DNA of 64,000 nt from Marinobacter antarcticus. GTDB taxonomy: Bacteria; Pseudomonadota; Gammaproteobacteria; Pseudomonadales; Oleiphilaceae. The translations under genes and the position numbers were made by a program. The notes under the pieces were generated by a model. It saw only the letters and a program-made list of their open reading frames with translations, did not search any database and had not been told where the DNA came from. The stretch spans positions 1 to 64,000 of the forward strand of contig NZ_FRAQ01000003.1 in the NCBI RefSeq assembly GCF_900142385.1, read 5' to 3'. Below, piece after piece: positions 1-8,943 of this stretch (positions within the stretch are counted from its first letter, which is position 1; each line of letters begins with the position of its first letter).

Positions 1-89
1 GTTCAAGACCAGGACGTTGATAGGTCGGGTGTGTAAGCGCTGCGAGGCGTTGAGCTAACCGATACTAATTGCTCGTGCGGCTTGACTAT
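1..89 (+). rRNA. 23S ribosomal RNA, 3' end (partial)
   Basis: The first bases match the conserved 3' terminal region of bacterial 23S rRNA, including the segment that ends in GAGCTAACCGATACTAATTG and the closing helix strand around 71-88. The 5' part lies outside the window. The 3' end is approximate. The 5S gene about 100 bases further on confirms the tail of an rrn operon. Confidence 0.93.
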
Positions 90-189
90 ATAACACCCAA
101 GACAATTGCGGATATCGCAACGAAAGAATCGAAATCACGGCCTTGAAAAGCCAGTGTTCTGTCTCATCCCCCAGTGATCAACCGTTTTG

Positions 190-305
190 TCTGACGACTA
201 TAGCGGCTTGGAACCACCTGATCCCATCCCGAACTCAGAAGTGAAACAGGCCTGCGCCGATGGTAGTGTGGCATTGCCCATGTGAGAGTAGGTCATCGTC
301 AGACT
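190..305 (+). rRNA. rrf: 5S ribosomal RNA
   Basis: The segment is about 116 bases long and shows the 5S signature: a CTGACGAC 5' strand pairing with the GTCGTCAGAC-like 3' strand, the conserved CCGAACTCAGAAGTGAAAC loop, and the GGTAGTGTGG and CATGTGAGAGTAGG segments. It follows the 23S end after a spacer of about 100 bases and precedes a strong terminator. It is the last gene of the rrn operon; no distal tRNA follows. The ends are accurate to a few bases. Confidence 0.95.
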
Positions 306-315
306 CTTAATACCG

Positions 316-350
316 AAAACCCCCAGCGGACTGCCGTTGGGGGTTTTTTT
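316..350 (+). terminator. Rho-independent terminator of the rrn operon
   Basis: A 14-base arm AAAACCCCCAGCGG pairs with CCGTTGGGGGTTTT across a four-base loop, with one G-T pair, and seven T residues follow. It lies directly after 5S and separates the rrn operon from leuA. Confidence 0.93.
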
Positions 351-449
351 ATGCCTTAAAATTGCCTCAGCATGTAGGGGAGCACTGCTCCTTATACTTC
401 CCGGTGATATACTCTCGCTATAAAACCAAATGCGATACGGAGCACCTCA

Positions 450-2000
450 ATGTCTGGCAACGATCACCTGGTCATATTTGATACGACTCTCCGGGATGGT
501 GAACAAAGCCCCGGCGCTACCATGAACAAGGCGGAGAAGCTTCGGATTGCCAAGGCTCTCGAGAAGCTGAGGGTGGATGTCATCGAGGCCGGCTTTGCAA
601 TCGCCAGTCAGGGCGACTTCGAAGCGATTAAGTCCATTGCGGAGACTATTAAAGAGTCAACGATTTGCAGCCTCGCACGGGCCCTGGATAAAGACATTGA
701 CCGCGCCGCTGAGGCAATTCGCCCGGCCGAACGCGGGCGTATCCATACCTTTATTGCCACCTCGCCCATTCACATGAAGCACAAGCTGCAAATGCAGCCC
801 GATGAGGTGATTGAGCAGGCAGTTCGGGCAGTAAAGCGCTCCCGAAGCCATGTCGATGACGTTGAGTTCTCCTGTGAGGATGCTGGTCGCTCAGAACTGG
901 ATTTTCTCTGCCGCATTATTGAGGCCGCGATTGACGCCGGCGCCAACACGATCAACATTCCAGATACGGTTGGCTACGCCATTCCTGAGCAGTTCGCTGA
1001 GACCATTCATCAGTTGCTTAATCGCATCCCCAATGCGGACAAAGCCATTTTTTCCGTACATTGTCATAACGACTTGGGGCTTGCGGTCGCTAACTCACTT
1101 GCCGCCGTAACCCGGGGAGCCCGTCAGGTTGAGTGCACGATTAACGGCCTGGGCGAGCGCGCCGGTAATGCTTCTCTGGAAGAGATCGTGATGGCCGTTC
1201 GTACCCGTCAGGATCTGTTCAACATTGATACCCGGATAGATGCCCGCCATATTGTCCCGGCTTCGCGCCTTGTCTCCACTATTACCGGTTTTCCGGTGCA
1301 GCCCAACAAAGCTATAGTGGGCGCGAACGCATTCGCCCATGAATCGGGTATACACCAGGATGGCGTGCTCAAGCATCGCGAGACTTATGAGATCATGCGG
1401 GCGGAGGATGTTGGCTGGCATACCAACAGCCTGGTGCTAGGTAAACACTCTGGTCGTAATGCATTTCGTACACGACTACTTGAGCTGGGCATTCAGTTTG
1501 AGACCGAGACAGAGCTTAACGAAGCGTTTACCCGCTTCAAGGCGCTGGCTGATCTGAAGCATGAGATTTTTGATGAAGATCTGCAGGCCATTGCGAGCGA
1601 CACCCGGCAGAAAGATGAAGACGGTCGTTATGGGCTGGTTTGTCTTCAGGTCTGCTCGGAAACGGGCGTGGTACCCAAGGCCACCATGACATTGACGATG
1701 GACGGAAAAGAACACAAAGTCGATGCGGAAGGAAGTGGTCCGGTAGATGCAACATTCAAGGCCATTGAGTCTCTTGTTGATTCTGGCTGTAACCTGCAAC
1801 TCTACTCAGTCAATAACATTACCAGCGGCACTGATGCTCAAGGCGAGGTCACTGTCCGGCTGGAGCGTGGTGGCCGAATCGTAAATGGAGTGGGCGCGGA
1901 TACAGATATCATAATTGCGTCAGCCAAAGCTTATATCGAAGCCCTTAACCTGATTAGCCGCGTCGGTATCCGGCAGCACCCTCAGGTGGCGGATGTTTGA
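450..2000 (+). CDS. leuA: 2-isopropylmalate synthase
   Basis: This 516-residue protein condenses acetyl-CoA with 2-ketoisovalerate, the first committed step of leucine synthesis. The HMGL-like barrel carries the DTTLRDGEQ metal and substrate motif at residues 11-19 and the HCHND metal motif at 204-208. A C-terminal LeuA dimer or regulatory domain occupies roughly residues 390-510, as expected for leucine feedback control. The length is that of the short bacterial LeuA class. The gene stands alone after the rrn terminator; leuB, leuC and leuD are not in the window. A TATACT hexamer at 408-413 could be its -10 element, but no good -35 is visible. I see no leader peptide or leucine attenuator in the 100 bases upstream. 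Confidence 0.97.
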   Translation: MSGNDHLVIFDTTLRDGEQSPGATMNKAEKLRIAKALEKLRVDVIEAGFAIASQGDFEAIKSIAETIKESTICSLARALDKDIDRAAEAIRPAERGRIHTFIATSPIHMKHKLQMQPDEVIEQAVRAVKRSRSHVDDVEFSCEDAGRSELDFLCRIIEAAIDAGANTINIPDTVGYAIPEQFAETIHQLLNRIPNADKAIFSVHCHNDLGLAVANSLAAVTRGARQVECTINGLGERAGNASLEEIVMAVRTRQDLFNIDTRIDARHIVPASRLVSTITGFPVQPNKAIVGANAFAHESGIHQDGVLKHRETYEIMRAEDVGWHTNSLVLGKHSGRNAFRTRLLELGIQFETETELNEAFTRFKALADLKHEIFDEDLQAIASDTRQKDEDGRYGLVCLQVCSETGVVPKATMTLTMDGKEHKVDAEGSGPVDATFKAIESLVDSGCNLQLYSVNNITSGTDAQGEVTVRLERGGRIVNGVGADTDIIIASAKAYIEALNLISRVGIRQHPQVADV

Positions 2001-2046
2001 CGTGACGCGGAGCGTGCAAACCGCACGGGATCAGCAGGTCGTTTGA

Positions 2047-2874
2047 ATGATCCATACTGAAGCTCAGAGGCAGTTCTATCTCGGTGTTGCGGGCATTCGT
2101 TTGTGGTATGCCCGCGAACCCTTGCCGGGTGCCGCACCCAGCCCGGAATTTCAGTTCCCGACGCCGGATGAGCCAGCGCAACCGTTAATGTCGAGTCGGG
2201 CCCAGGGTGCTGTAGCGCCCGCAAAAGTCGCCGGGCCCAAGCCTGCTTCCATTTCATCCGGTTCCAATCAACGTGCAGTGCAACGCATTGCCAGTCTCCA
2301 GGCGTTGATGGAGCAAAAAGAAGGGGTGGCTGCGGGTAAGGAGCCGCCAGTCCAGAAGTCGCCGGCAGCTCCAGACTTGCCTTCCGATAATTCACAAGAC
2401 GGTGCCGTGCAAATGCAGGTGCCTCAGATACAGGCAGATAAGGCGCTTAGCCTGAACATGGGCGTATTTTCCGGTGAGCGTTACGTCCTGATAGCAAGCA
2501 TCTCCAAAGAAGCGAGCCTTCGACTGCAGGAGGCTCTTGCTGTAAACATACTGAGGAGTCTCGGAGAAGAGCCGTCGAAGCCTGCAGAATGGATTCAGTG
2601 GCCGGTTTTCAACAATCGCCTTGCGGCAGGAGGATCGATTGCTGACCTGCTGTCCGTTATGAAGCATGTTCTGCCTGGTGTGGCCGGCAAAAAGGTGATT
2701 GTTCTGGGCAGTGTCAGTGGTGCCGATGTGGATGCGGGAAGTGAAGGCTGGTTGGCGGAGGCGCTTGAGCGTTTCCCCGATATTCAGTTTGAGTATTCTC
2801 TGGCGGAGCTTGCCAGTAACCCGGGCTCCAAGCGTTCCTTGTGGCAGCAGCTGAAACCGTTGGTCAAAACCTGA
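2047..2874 (+). CDS. holD: HolD-like protein: probable divergent psi subunit of the DNA polymerase III clamp loader
   Basis: The 275-residue protein has three parts. Residues 1-31 contain a short motif (LGVAGIRLWYAREPLPG) resembling the N-terminus of E. coli psi (LGITQWSLRRPGALQG), the part that contacts DnaX. Residues about 32-140 are a Pro-, Ala- and Gln-rich linker. Residues about 141-275 form a folded-looking domain ending in NPGSKRSLWQQLKPL, which parallels NPTARAALWQQI at the end of E. coli psi. The gene overlaps rimI by one base and lies upstream of prfC, matching the E. coli holD-rimI-prfC neighbourhood. E. coli psi has only 137 residues, so this form is twice as long. I recall a larger divergent psi in Pseudomonas aeruginosa. 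The assignment rests on end motifs plus synteny and is not certain. Confidence 0.72.
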   Translation: MIHTEAQRQFYLGVAGIRLWYAREPLPGAAPSPEFQFPTPDEPAQPLMSSRAQGAVAPAKVAGPKPASISSGSNQRAVQRIASLQALMEQKEGVAAGKEPPVQKSPAAPDLPSDNSQDGAVQMQVPQIQADKALSLNMGVFSGERYVLIASISKEASLRLQEALAVNILRSLGEEPSKPAEWIQWPVFNNRLAAGGSIADLLSVMKHVLPGVAGKKVIVLGSVSGADVDAGSEGWLAEALERFPDIQFEYSLAELASNPGSKRSLWQQLKPLVKT

Positions 2875-3362
2875 TGCACAGAAGGGAAGATTCATACCTT
2901 GGCGCCCCTGGCCTGGAGCTGACTATACGTCCTTTGGAGCCCGGGGATCTTTCCGAAATACTGAATATAGAGCTCCAGGGATACTCTCATCCCTGGTCGG
3001 AAGGGATATTTCTGGACTGCTTCAAACCGGACTATCGCTTGTGGGGTGTTTGCCAGAATGGTTCGTTAGCCGGTTACGTTGTAGTGTCCTATGTGCTTGA
3101 CGAGGTCCATCTCCTGAATCTCTGTGTTCACCCCGGGTTTCGTGGTCGGGGAGCTGGGCGGCTCCTGTTGCGCCATCTTCTTGCAGAAGCAGCCCGCGAG
3201 TGCATGAATCAGGTTATTCTGGAAGTAAGGCTGAGCAACAACGTAGCGAGCAAGCTCTATCGCAATGAAGGTTTTGAGGAAATAGGGCGGCGCCCCCGAT
3301 ACTATCCTGCCGCTTCAGGGTGGGAAGATGCTCGGGTAATGGCGTTGTTATTGCAGCCCTGA
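2874..3362 (+). CDS. rimI: Ribosomal protein S18 alanine N-acetyltransferase
   Basis: The protein is a GNAT-fold acetyltransferase of 162 residues. It shows the RimI signature near the N-terminus (IELQGYSHPWSEGIF), the acetyl-CoA loop RGRGAG at residues 90-95, and a C-terminal YYPA segment matching the YYPT of E. coli RimI. The known family role is acetylation of the N-terminal alanine of ribosomal protein S18. I chose the ATG at 2874 because it overlaps the holD stop as TGATG, which suggests translational coupling. An ATG 33 bases further upstream in the same frame would add residues with no family match. Confidence 0.93.
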   Translation: MHRREDSYLGAPGLELTIRPLEPGDLSEILNIELQGYSHPWSEGIFLDCFKPDYRLWGVCQNGSLAGYVVVSYVLDEVHLLNLCVHPGFRGRGAGRLLLRHLLAEAARECMNQVILEVRLSNNVASKLYRNEGFEEIGRRPRYYPAASGWEDARVMALLLQP

Positions 3363-3401
3363 CGGTTGTTGCTTCTGTTCGCGTAATCACCCCTTAGCCC
3401 T

Positions 3402-3407
3402 TATAAT
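3402..3407 (+). promoter_or_regulatory. Possible -10 element upstream of prfC
   Basis: A perfect TATAAT lies 42 bases before the prfC start in the short gap after rimI. The bases 16-18 upstream (about TTCGCG) are a poor -35, so the promoter call is weak. Confidence 0.35.
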
Positions 3408-3449
3408 GGCTGCCTTTTACGAACATCTGACGCAGGTTGCTTTTCTACT

Positions 3450-5030
3450 ATGGCTCACCTTTCCCAGGAAGTGGCGAAACGCCGCACCTTTGCGATTATC
3501 TCTCACCCGGACGCTGGTAAAACCACGATTACCGAAAAAGTCCTTTTATTCGGGCACGCTATACAGAGGGCGGGCACGGTCAAGGGTAAGAAGTCCGGTC
3601 AGCACGCAAAATCCGACTGGATGGAAATGGAAAAGGAGCGGGGTATCTCGGTAACTACATCCGTGATGCAGTTTCCTTACGGTGGCAAGTTGGTGAACCT
3701 GCTGGATACTCCTGGCCATGAGGATTTCTCAGAGGACACTTACCGCACCCTGACGGCAGTAGACTCTTGTTTGATGGTTATTGACAGCGCCAAAGGTGTT
3801 GAAGCCCGTACCATCAAACTGATGGAAGTGACCCGTCTAAGAGACACACCTATTCTGACCTTCATGAACAAGCTGGACCGCGATACTCGTGATCCGGTAG
3901 AGCTTATGGATGAAGTGGAAGATGTTCTGAAAATTGCCTGCGCACCCATTACCTGGCCTATCGGTATGGGTAAAAACTTTAAAGGTGTCTACCACCTGCT
4001 CCGTGACGAGGTGACTCTTTACCAGAGCGGGCAGGGCCACGCTATTCAGGCGGTCCGGGTAATCAGTGGGCTGGATAATCCGGAGCTCGATACGGCGATT
4101 GGCACTTACGCGGCTGAGTTGCGGGATGAAGTGGAACTGGTAAAGGGCGCTTCCCACGAGTTCAATCTTGAAGCATTTCTGGCCGGTGAACTTACTCCGG
4201 TGTTTTTTGGTACTGCGTTAGGCAACTTTGGTGTGGACCATATGCTGGATGGACTTGTTGACTGGGCCCCTGCGCCTCAGCCTCGGGAAACAGACCAGAG
4301 GCCGGTGCAGCCGGATGATGAAGCCTTCACCGGCTTTGTTTTTAAAATTCAGGCCAATATGGATCCTCAGCACCGGGACAGGGTTGCGTTTATGCGCATC
4401 GTGTCGGGTAAATACAGCCCGGGCATGAAGGCCCGTCATGTGCGGATCGGCAAGGAAGTGCGCTTTTCCGACGCGTTGACTTTTATGGCAGGTGATCGTG
4501 CGCACGCTGAGGAAGCCTATGCCGGCGATATCATTGGTCTGCATAACCACGGCACGATCCAGCTGGGGGATACGTTTACCGCCGGCGAAGACATGAAGTT
4601 TACCGGTATCCCCAATTTCGCGCCTGAGTTGTTCCGTCGTATCCGGCTGAAGGATCCGCTGAAAGCGAAGCAACTCCAGAAGGGGCTGATTCAGCTCTCG
4701 GAGGAGGGTGCCGTCCAGGTCTTCCGGCCACTGCGCAACAACGATCTGATCGTCGGTGCAGTTGGTGTGCTGCAGTTTGACGTGGTCGTGAGCCGTCTCA
4801 AAACTGAATACAAGGTTGAGGCTGTTTATGAGCCTATCAATGTCGCCACTGCACGCTGGGTAACCTGCTCAGATGATCGTAAGCTGGATGAGTTCCAGCG
4901 CAAGAACAATGACAATCTCGCGCTCGACGGTGGTGACCGGCTCGCATATATCGCACCAACCATGGTAAACCTGAATCTTGCTCAGGAGCGTTATCCCGAC
5001 GTGGAGTTCCACAAAACCCGGGAACATTGA
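3450..5030 (+). CDS. prfC: Peptide chain release factor 3 (RF3)
   Basis: This 526-residue translational GTPase recycles RF1 and RF2 from the ribosome after termination. The G domain shows the P-loop HPDAGKTT at residues 19-26, the G3 motif DTPGHEDF at 86-93 and the G4 motif NKLD at 140-143. Domains II and III follow and the length is the usual one for RF3. EF-G-type domain IV is absent, which separates it from EF-G. It sits downstream of rimI with its own probable start region and is followed 23 bases later by a TatD-family gene. Confidence 0.97.
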   Translation: MAHLSQEVAKRRTFAIISHPDAGKTTITEKVLLFGHAIQRAGTVKGKKSGQHAKSDWMEMEKERGISVTTSVMQFPYGGKLVNLLDTPGHEDFSEDTYRTLTAVDSCLMVIDSAKGVEARTIKLMEVTRLRDTPILTFMNKLDRDTRDPVELMDEVEDVLKIACAPITWPIGMGKNFKGVYHLLRDEVTLYQSGQGHAIQAVRVISGLDNPELDTAIGTYAAELRDEVELVKGASHEFNLEAFLAGELTPVFFGTALGNFGVDHMLDGLVDWAPAPQPRETDQRPVQPDDEAFTGFVFKIQANMDPQHRDRVAFMRIVSGKYSPGMKARHVRIGKEVRFSDALTFMAGDRAHAEEAYAGDIIGLHNHGTIQLGDTFTAGEDMKFTGIPNFAPELFRRIRLKDPLKAKQLQKGLIQLSEEGAVQVFRPLRNNDLIVGAVGVLQFDVVVSRLKTEYKVEAVYEPINVATARWVTCSDDRKLDEFQRKNNDNLALDGGDRLAYIAPTMVNLNLAQERYPDVEFHKTREH

Positions 5031-5053
5031 TCCATTAGCGGGTGGAGGTGGCT

Positions 5054-5830
5054 TTGAAACTGGTTGATGCCCATTGTCACTTTGACTTTCCCCGGTTTGA
5101 TGGGATCCGGGCCAGCGAGCTCGGGGCAGCTTCAAAAAATGGCGTTGTCGGGCTGGTTATTCCCGGTGTACGCCGCCCAGACTGGGAGCGTGTCCGGGAT
5201 ACGGCTCTGGCGCACTCAGGCCTGTTTTACTGTCTTGGCATTCATCCGTGGTTCGTTAGCGAACACTCCGCCGGGGACCTGGAGGCTATGGAGCAGCTCC
5301 TGCGCTCACGGCCTGAGAGCTGCATAGCCGTTGGTGAATGTGGGCTGGATCGGTTGCATGGTGATACGGGGGCACAGTTTCCCTGGTTTGAAGCACAGGT
5401 TGAGCTGGCATCGAAGCTGGGCTTTCCGCTGGTTATCCACTCGGTGAAGACCCACGATGAGGTTCACGCCACCCTGAGGCGCAGGAACTGGAGCGGGAGG
5501 GCCCTGCTACACGGTTTTTCCGGCAGCTATCAGCAGGCAAAAAAGCTGGTCGACCAAGGATGCTTTATCGGAGTGGGTGGGGTAATTACGCATCCTCGAG
5601 CCCGCAAAACCCGGGAGACAGTTGCACGCCTGCCTCTGGAATCTCTGGTGCTTGAAACCGATGCGCCAGATATGGCGCCGGAAGGTGTTGCCGCGGGCGA
5701 TAATTCACCGGTTTATCTGCACAGTATTCTTGAATGCCTTGCCGAGATCCGTGGTGAGCAACCGGAATATCTGGCTTCTGTATTGTTTGCCAATACGGCA
5801 ATGCTATATGGCCAGGCATTATGGCAGTAA
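5054..5830 (+). CDS. TatD-family metal-dependent hydrolase (putative DNase)
   Basis: With this start the protein has 258 residues and the TatD amidohydrolase fold. The N-terminal metal motif DAHCH follows the start at residues 6-10, and the C-terminal metal Asp lies in LVLETDAPDMAP. Internal metal ligands are visible in VGECGLD and VIHSVK. Family members are described as 3'-5' DNases or D-tyrosyl-tRNA deacylase-like enzymes; the substrate here is unknown. GTG codons at 5042 and 5048 are also in frame, but the GGAGG at 5044-5048 is correctly spaced for the TTG at 5054, giving an N-terminus MKLVDAHCHFD typical of the family. It is a paralogue-type TatD, so I give no symbol. Confidence 0.88.
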   Translation: MKLVDAHCHFDFPRFDGIRASELGAASKNGVVGLVIPGVRRPDWERVRDTALAHSGLFYCLGIHPWFVSEHSAGDLEAMEQLLRSRPESCIAVGECGLDRLHGDTGAQFPWFEAQVELASKLGFPLVIHSVKTHDEVHATLRRRNWSGRALLHGFSGSYQQAKKLVDQGCFIGVGGVITHPRARKTRETVARLPLESLVLETDAPDMAPEGVAAGDNSPVYLHSILECLAEIRGEQPEYLASVLFANTAMLYGQALWQ

Positions 5831-5858
5831 GCGAACCATAAAACTGTTCAGAGCAGGG

Positions 5859-5887
5859 TTGGATTTCAATAATCGTTCGAGTATACT
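5859..5887 (+). promoter_or_regulatory. Putative sigma-70 promoter of rplM-rpsI
   Basis: TTGGAT at 5859-5864 and TATACT at 5882-5887 are separated by exactly 17 bases. The expected start near 5894 would give a leader of about 145 bases before rplM, long enough to hold an autoregulatory structure, although I could not identify one. Confidence 0.55.
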
Positions 5888-6039
5888 TCGCCACCTGGCT
5901 TTTCAAGGCAATGCCACTACCTCAGCCCCGAATAGTGTCACTGCCGATCAAACTACAGGTACAGAACCTCCTCCGGGTGTATTACATTTTCCGGTGGCGG
6001 TTTTTAACGTTTCTTTTTATAGCGTTCAAGGCGGAATTA

Positions 6040-6468
6040 ATGAAGACTCTGAGTGCGAAACCAGAAACCGTAAAACGTGACTGGTACGTTGTAGACGCAG
6101 CCGGCAAGACGCTGGGTCGTCTGTCAACCGAAATCGCCCGTCGTCTGCGGGGCAAGCATAAGCCTGAGTATACCCCTCATGTAGACACTGGCGATTACAT
6201 TGTTGTGATCAATGCGGGCCAGGTGCGGGTTACCGGCAACAAGGCATCTGACAAGATGTACTACAGTCATACCGGCTTTCCGGGTGGGATCAAATCTATC
6301 AGCTTCGAGAAGCTGGTCGACAAGGCGCCCGAGCAGGTTATTCAGAAGTCTGTGAAAGGCATGCTTCCGAAGGGTCCGCTTGGTCGCGCCATGTTCATGA
6401 AGCTGAAAATCTATGCAGGCGCTGAGCATCCTCATGCAGCCCAGCAGCCCAAAGAACTCGACATTTAA
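6040..6468 (+). CDS. rplM: 50S ribosomal protein L13
   Basis: The 142-residue product matches bacterial L13 over its whole length, including the N-terminal [17 protein letters not shown] segment and the central [12 protein letters not shown] motif. I chose the ATG at 6040 because it follows the AAGGCGG at 6029-6035 and gives the standard L13 length. A longer in-frame extension upstream is Leu- and Phe-rich with no family match. It forms the conserved pair with rpsI, 12 bases downstream. Confidence 0.98.
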   Translation: MKTLSAKPETVKRDWYVVDAAGKTLGRLSTEIARRLRGKHKPEYTPHVDTGDYIVVINAGQVRVTGNKASDKMYYSHTGFPGGIKSISFEKLVDKAPEQVIQKSVKGMLPKGPLGRAMFMKLKIYAGAEHPHAAQQPKELDI

Positions 6469-6480
6469 CGGAAGGCGGAT

Positions 6481-6873
6481 ATGTCTGTAGCACAAAATTA
6501 CGGTACTGGTCGCCGCAAAACGTCCACGGCTCGGGTGTTTATCAAGCCGGGAAGCGGTAATATCTCTATCAATGGTCGCACTATCGAAGAGTTCTTCGGT
6601 CGTGAGACTCTGCGTATGATCGTGCGTCAACCTCTGGTTGTTGCAGAATCTGCAGATCGCTTTGATATCAACGTCACCGTCAAGGGTGGTGGTATCAGTG
6701 GCCAGGCCGGTGCTATTCGCCACGGTCTGACCCGCGCTCTGATGGATTATGACGAAACACTGCGTCCGGCGATGCGTAAAGCGGGTTATGTAACTCGTGA
6801 TGCTCGTGAAGTTGAGCGTAAGAAAGTTGGTCTGCGCAAGGCGCGTAAGCGTCCTCAGTACTCCAAGCGTTAA
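6481..6873 (+). CDS. rpsI: 30S ribosomal protein S9
   Basis: The 130-residue protein matches S9: an N-terminal [14 protein letters not shown] segment and a very basic C-terminus ending in Ser-Lys-Arg, the tail that reaches the P-site tRNA in known ribosome structures. It is translated directly after rplM from one operon. A terminator follows 23 bases after the stop. Confidence 0.98.
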   Translation: MSVAQNYGTGRRKTSTARVFIKPGSGNISINGRTIEEFFGRETLRMIVRQPLVVAESADRFDINVTVKGGGISGQAGAIRHGLTRALMDYDETLRPAMRKAGYVTRDAREVERKKVGLRKARKRPQYSKR

Positions 6874-6895
6874 GTTTCGCTGGAGCAGATCTCAG

Positions 6896-6927
6896 GAAAA
6901 CCCGGCTATTTTGGTCGGGTTTTTTTG
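6896..6927 (+). terminator. Rho-independent terminator after rpsI
   Basis: AAAACCCG pairs with CGGGTTTT around a short loop, and a run of T residues follows. It closes the rplM-rpsI operon before petA. Confidence 0.85.
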
Positions 6928-7117
6928 TTTCCGGGTCAATGACAGCCAAATTGATCTGGAGCAGAGAAGAGGCTCTGGTGGCGGCTTTGCGACTTGTAAG
7001 CACGTGGTAATTTCATTACCATTTGAGCGCTTATATTTTTGGATTGTGAAGTCCTTTTCGATGCTCACTGTCGGCTTTCTTGCGGGCTGTGACATCGCCT
7101 GATGGGAGAAAACCATA

Positions 7118-7711
7118 ATGAATAATGGCGACGTGAGCCAAGGTCGACGCCGGTTTCTTATCGGCGCTACGGCTGCGGTAGGTGGAGTCGGCGTCGTCGG
7201 TGCGGCAGTTCCTTTCGTGGCATCCTGGAATCCCAGTGCCAAAGCGGAGGCAGCTGGTGCGCCGGTAACCGTCAATATCAGTAAGATTGAACCGGGTCAG
7301 CAGGTCACCATTTCATGGCGGGGTATGCCGGTCTGGCTCATCCGCCGCACAGAAGAAATGCAGAGCAGCGTAGAAAAGCTCAACGACAAGGTGAGCGATC
7401 CTCAGTCTGAAGCCCCGCAGCAGCCGGCATACATTGACGGCATACTACGGTCGCTGAAGCCCGAGATGGCTGTTCTTGTCGGTTTGTGCACGCATCTGGG
7501 CTGCGTGCCTACCTATCGCCCGGAAGTAGCGCCGGCAGACCTGGGTGAGGAGTGGCTTGGTGGCTTGTTCTGCCCTTGCCATGGTTCCCGGTATGATTTG
7601 GCCGGACGGGTATACAAATCGCAGCCTGCTCCGCTGAACCTGCAGGTTCCGCCTTATCGCTATGACGATGACGTGACTCTCACGATTGGTCTTGATCCGG
7701 AGGCAGCGTAA
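7118..7711 (+). CDS. petA: Ubiquinol-cytochrome c reductase, Rieske iron-sulfur subunit
   Basis: The 197-residue protein carries the [2Fe-2S] ligand motifs CTHLGC at residues 124-129 and CPCHGS at 152-157. Its N-terminus has a twin-arginine type signal anchor: RRRFLIGAT at about residues 10-18 followed by a hydrophobic segment to about residue 36. This fits Tat export of the folded Rieske head to the periplasmic face. The start ATG follows GGGAG at 7104-7108. The 3' end shares one base with petB (TAATG). It is the first gene of the petABC operon for the bc1 complex. Confidence 0.97.
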   Translation: MNNGDVSQGRRRFLIGATAAVGGVGVVGAAVPFVASWNPSAKAEAAGAPVTVNISKIEPGQQVTISWRGMPVWLIRRTEEMQSSVEKLNDKVSDPQSEAPQQPAYIDGILRSLKPEMAVLVGLCTHLGCVPTYRPEVAPADLGEEWLGGLFCPCHGSRYDLAGRVYKSQPAPLNLQVPPYRYDDDVTLTIGLDPEAA

Positions 7712-8943
7712 TGCAGAAGCTTCTTAATTGGGTAGACGAGCGTCTGCCAGTTGTTGATGCCTGGAATAAGCACCTGGCAAAATATTACGCGCCGAAAAAC
7801 TTCAACGTCTGGTATTTTTTCGGATCTCTGGCGATGCTTGTGCTGGTCAATCAATTGGTGACCGGTATTTGGCTTACCATGAGCTATAACCCGACAGGTG
7901 AGGGAGCGTTCGCTTCCGTTGAGTACATCATGCGCGATGTGCAGTGGGGGTGGCTCTTGCGCTATCTGCACTCTACGGGTGCGTCTGCCTTCTTCATTGT
8001 GGTTTATCTCCACATGTTCCGTGGTCTTATGTACGGTTCCTATCAGAAGCCCCGCGAGCTGATCTGGTTGTTTGGCATGCTGATTTATCTGGTGCTGATG
8101 GCAGAAGCTTTCATGGGCTACTTGCTGCCTTGGGGGCAGATGTCCTACTGGGGTGCACAGGTCATCGTGAACCTGTTTGGCGCCATACCGGTTATTGGCG
8201 AAGATCTGTCTCTGTGGATCCGTGGTGATTACCTGATCTCTGGTATTACCTTGAACCGATTCTTTGCGCTGCACGTGGTTGCTTTGCCCATTGTTCTGCT
8301 TGGTCTTGTGGTTCTGCATATTCTTGCTTTGCATGAAGTGGGCTCCAACAACCCGGACGGTATCGATATCAAGAAGAACAAGGATGAAAACGGAATTCCC
8401 AAAGACGGTATCCCGTTCCATCCATACTACTCCGTGCACGATCTCGTGGGCGTGGCGGTATTCTTCTTTATCTTCTTTATTGTGGTGTTCTTCTTCCCTG
8501 AGATGGGCGGGCTATTTCTTGAGGCGCCGAACTTTGAACCTGCGAACGCGCTGAAGACGCCTGCGCACATTGCGCCTGTCTGGTACTTCACGCCTTTCTA
8601 CGCCATGTTGCGTGCGGTTACGATCGATATCTTCGGTTTGCCGGCGAAATTCTGGGGTGTGGTTGTCATGGGCGGTGCCATTGCAATTCTGTTTGTTTTG
8701 CCCTGGCTCGACAGAAGCCCGGTGCGCTCCATCCGTTATAAAGGATGGCTGAGCAAGATTGCACTGGCTCTGTTTGCGGTAAGCTTCGTTATTCTCGGCT
8801 ATCTTGGTCTTGTACCTACTACCGAAGGTCGTACCACTGCTGCCCAGATTCTGACGGCCGTTTATTTCCTCTACTTCATTCTGATGCCGTTCTATACGCG
8901 CATGGAGAAAACCAAGCCAGTACCAGAGAGGGTGACAGGATAA
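7711..8943 (+). CDS. petB: Ubiquinol-cytochrome c reductase, cytochrome b subunit
   Basis: This is an eight-helix membrane protein of 410 residues that oxidises quinol and carries two b-type hemes. The four heme-ligand histidines are at about residues 87, 101, 188 and 203. The Qo-site motif reads PVWY at 289-292 rather than the classical PEWY, with Val (GTC at 8578-8580) in place of Glu. The gene overlaps petA and petC by one base each. The length is normal for the non-fused cytochrome b of gammaproteobacteria. Confidence 0.97.
   Translation: MQKLLNWVDERLPVVDAWNKHLAKYYAPKNFNVWYFFGSLAMLVLVNQLVTGIWLTMSYNPTGEGAFASVEYIMRDVQWGWLLRYLHSTGASAFFIVVYLHMFRGLMYGSYQKPRELIWLFGMLIYLVLMAEAFMGYLLPWGQMSYWGAQVIVNLFGAIPVIGEDLSLWIRGDYLISGITLNRFFALHVVALPIVLLGLVVLHILALHEVGSNNPDGIDIKKNKDENGIPKDGIPFHPYYSVHDLVGVAVFFFIFFIVVFFFPEMGGLFLEAPNFEPANALKTPAHIAPVWYFTPFYAMLRAVTIDIFGLPAKFWGVVVMGGAIAILFVLPWLDRSPVRSIRYKGWLSKIALALFAVSFVILGYLGLVPTTEGRTTAAQILTAVYFLYFILMPFYTRMEKTKPVPERVTG

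Noticed and set aside
350..449. A leucine leader peptide or attenuator before leuA
   Set aside because: The 100 bases have no Leu-codon run and no terminator-antiterminator pair.
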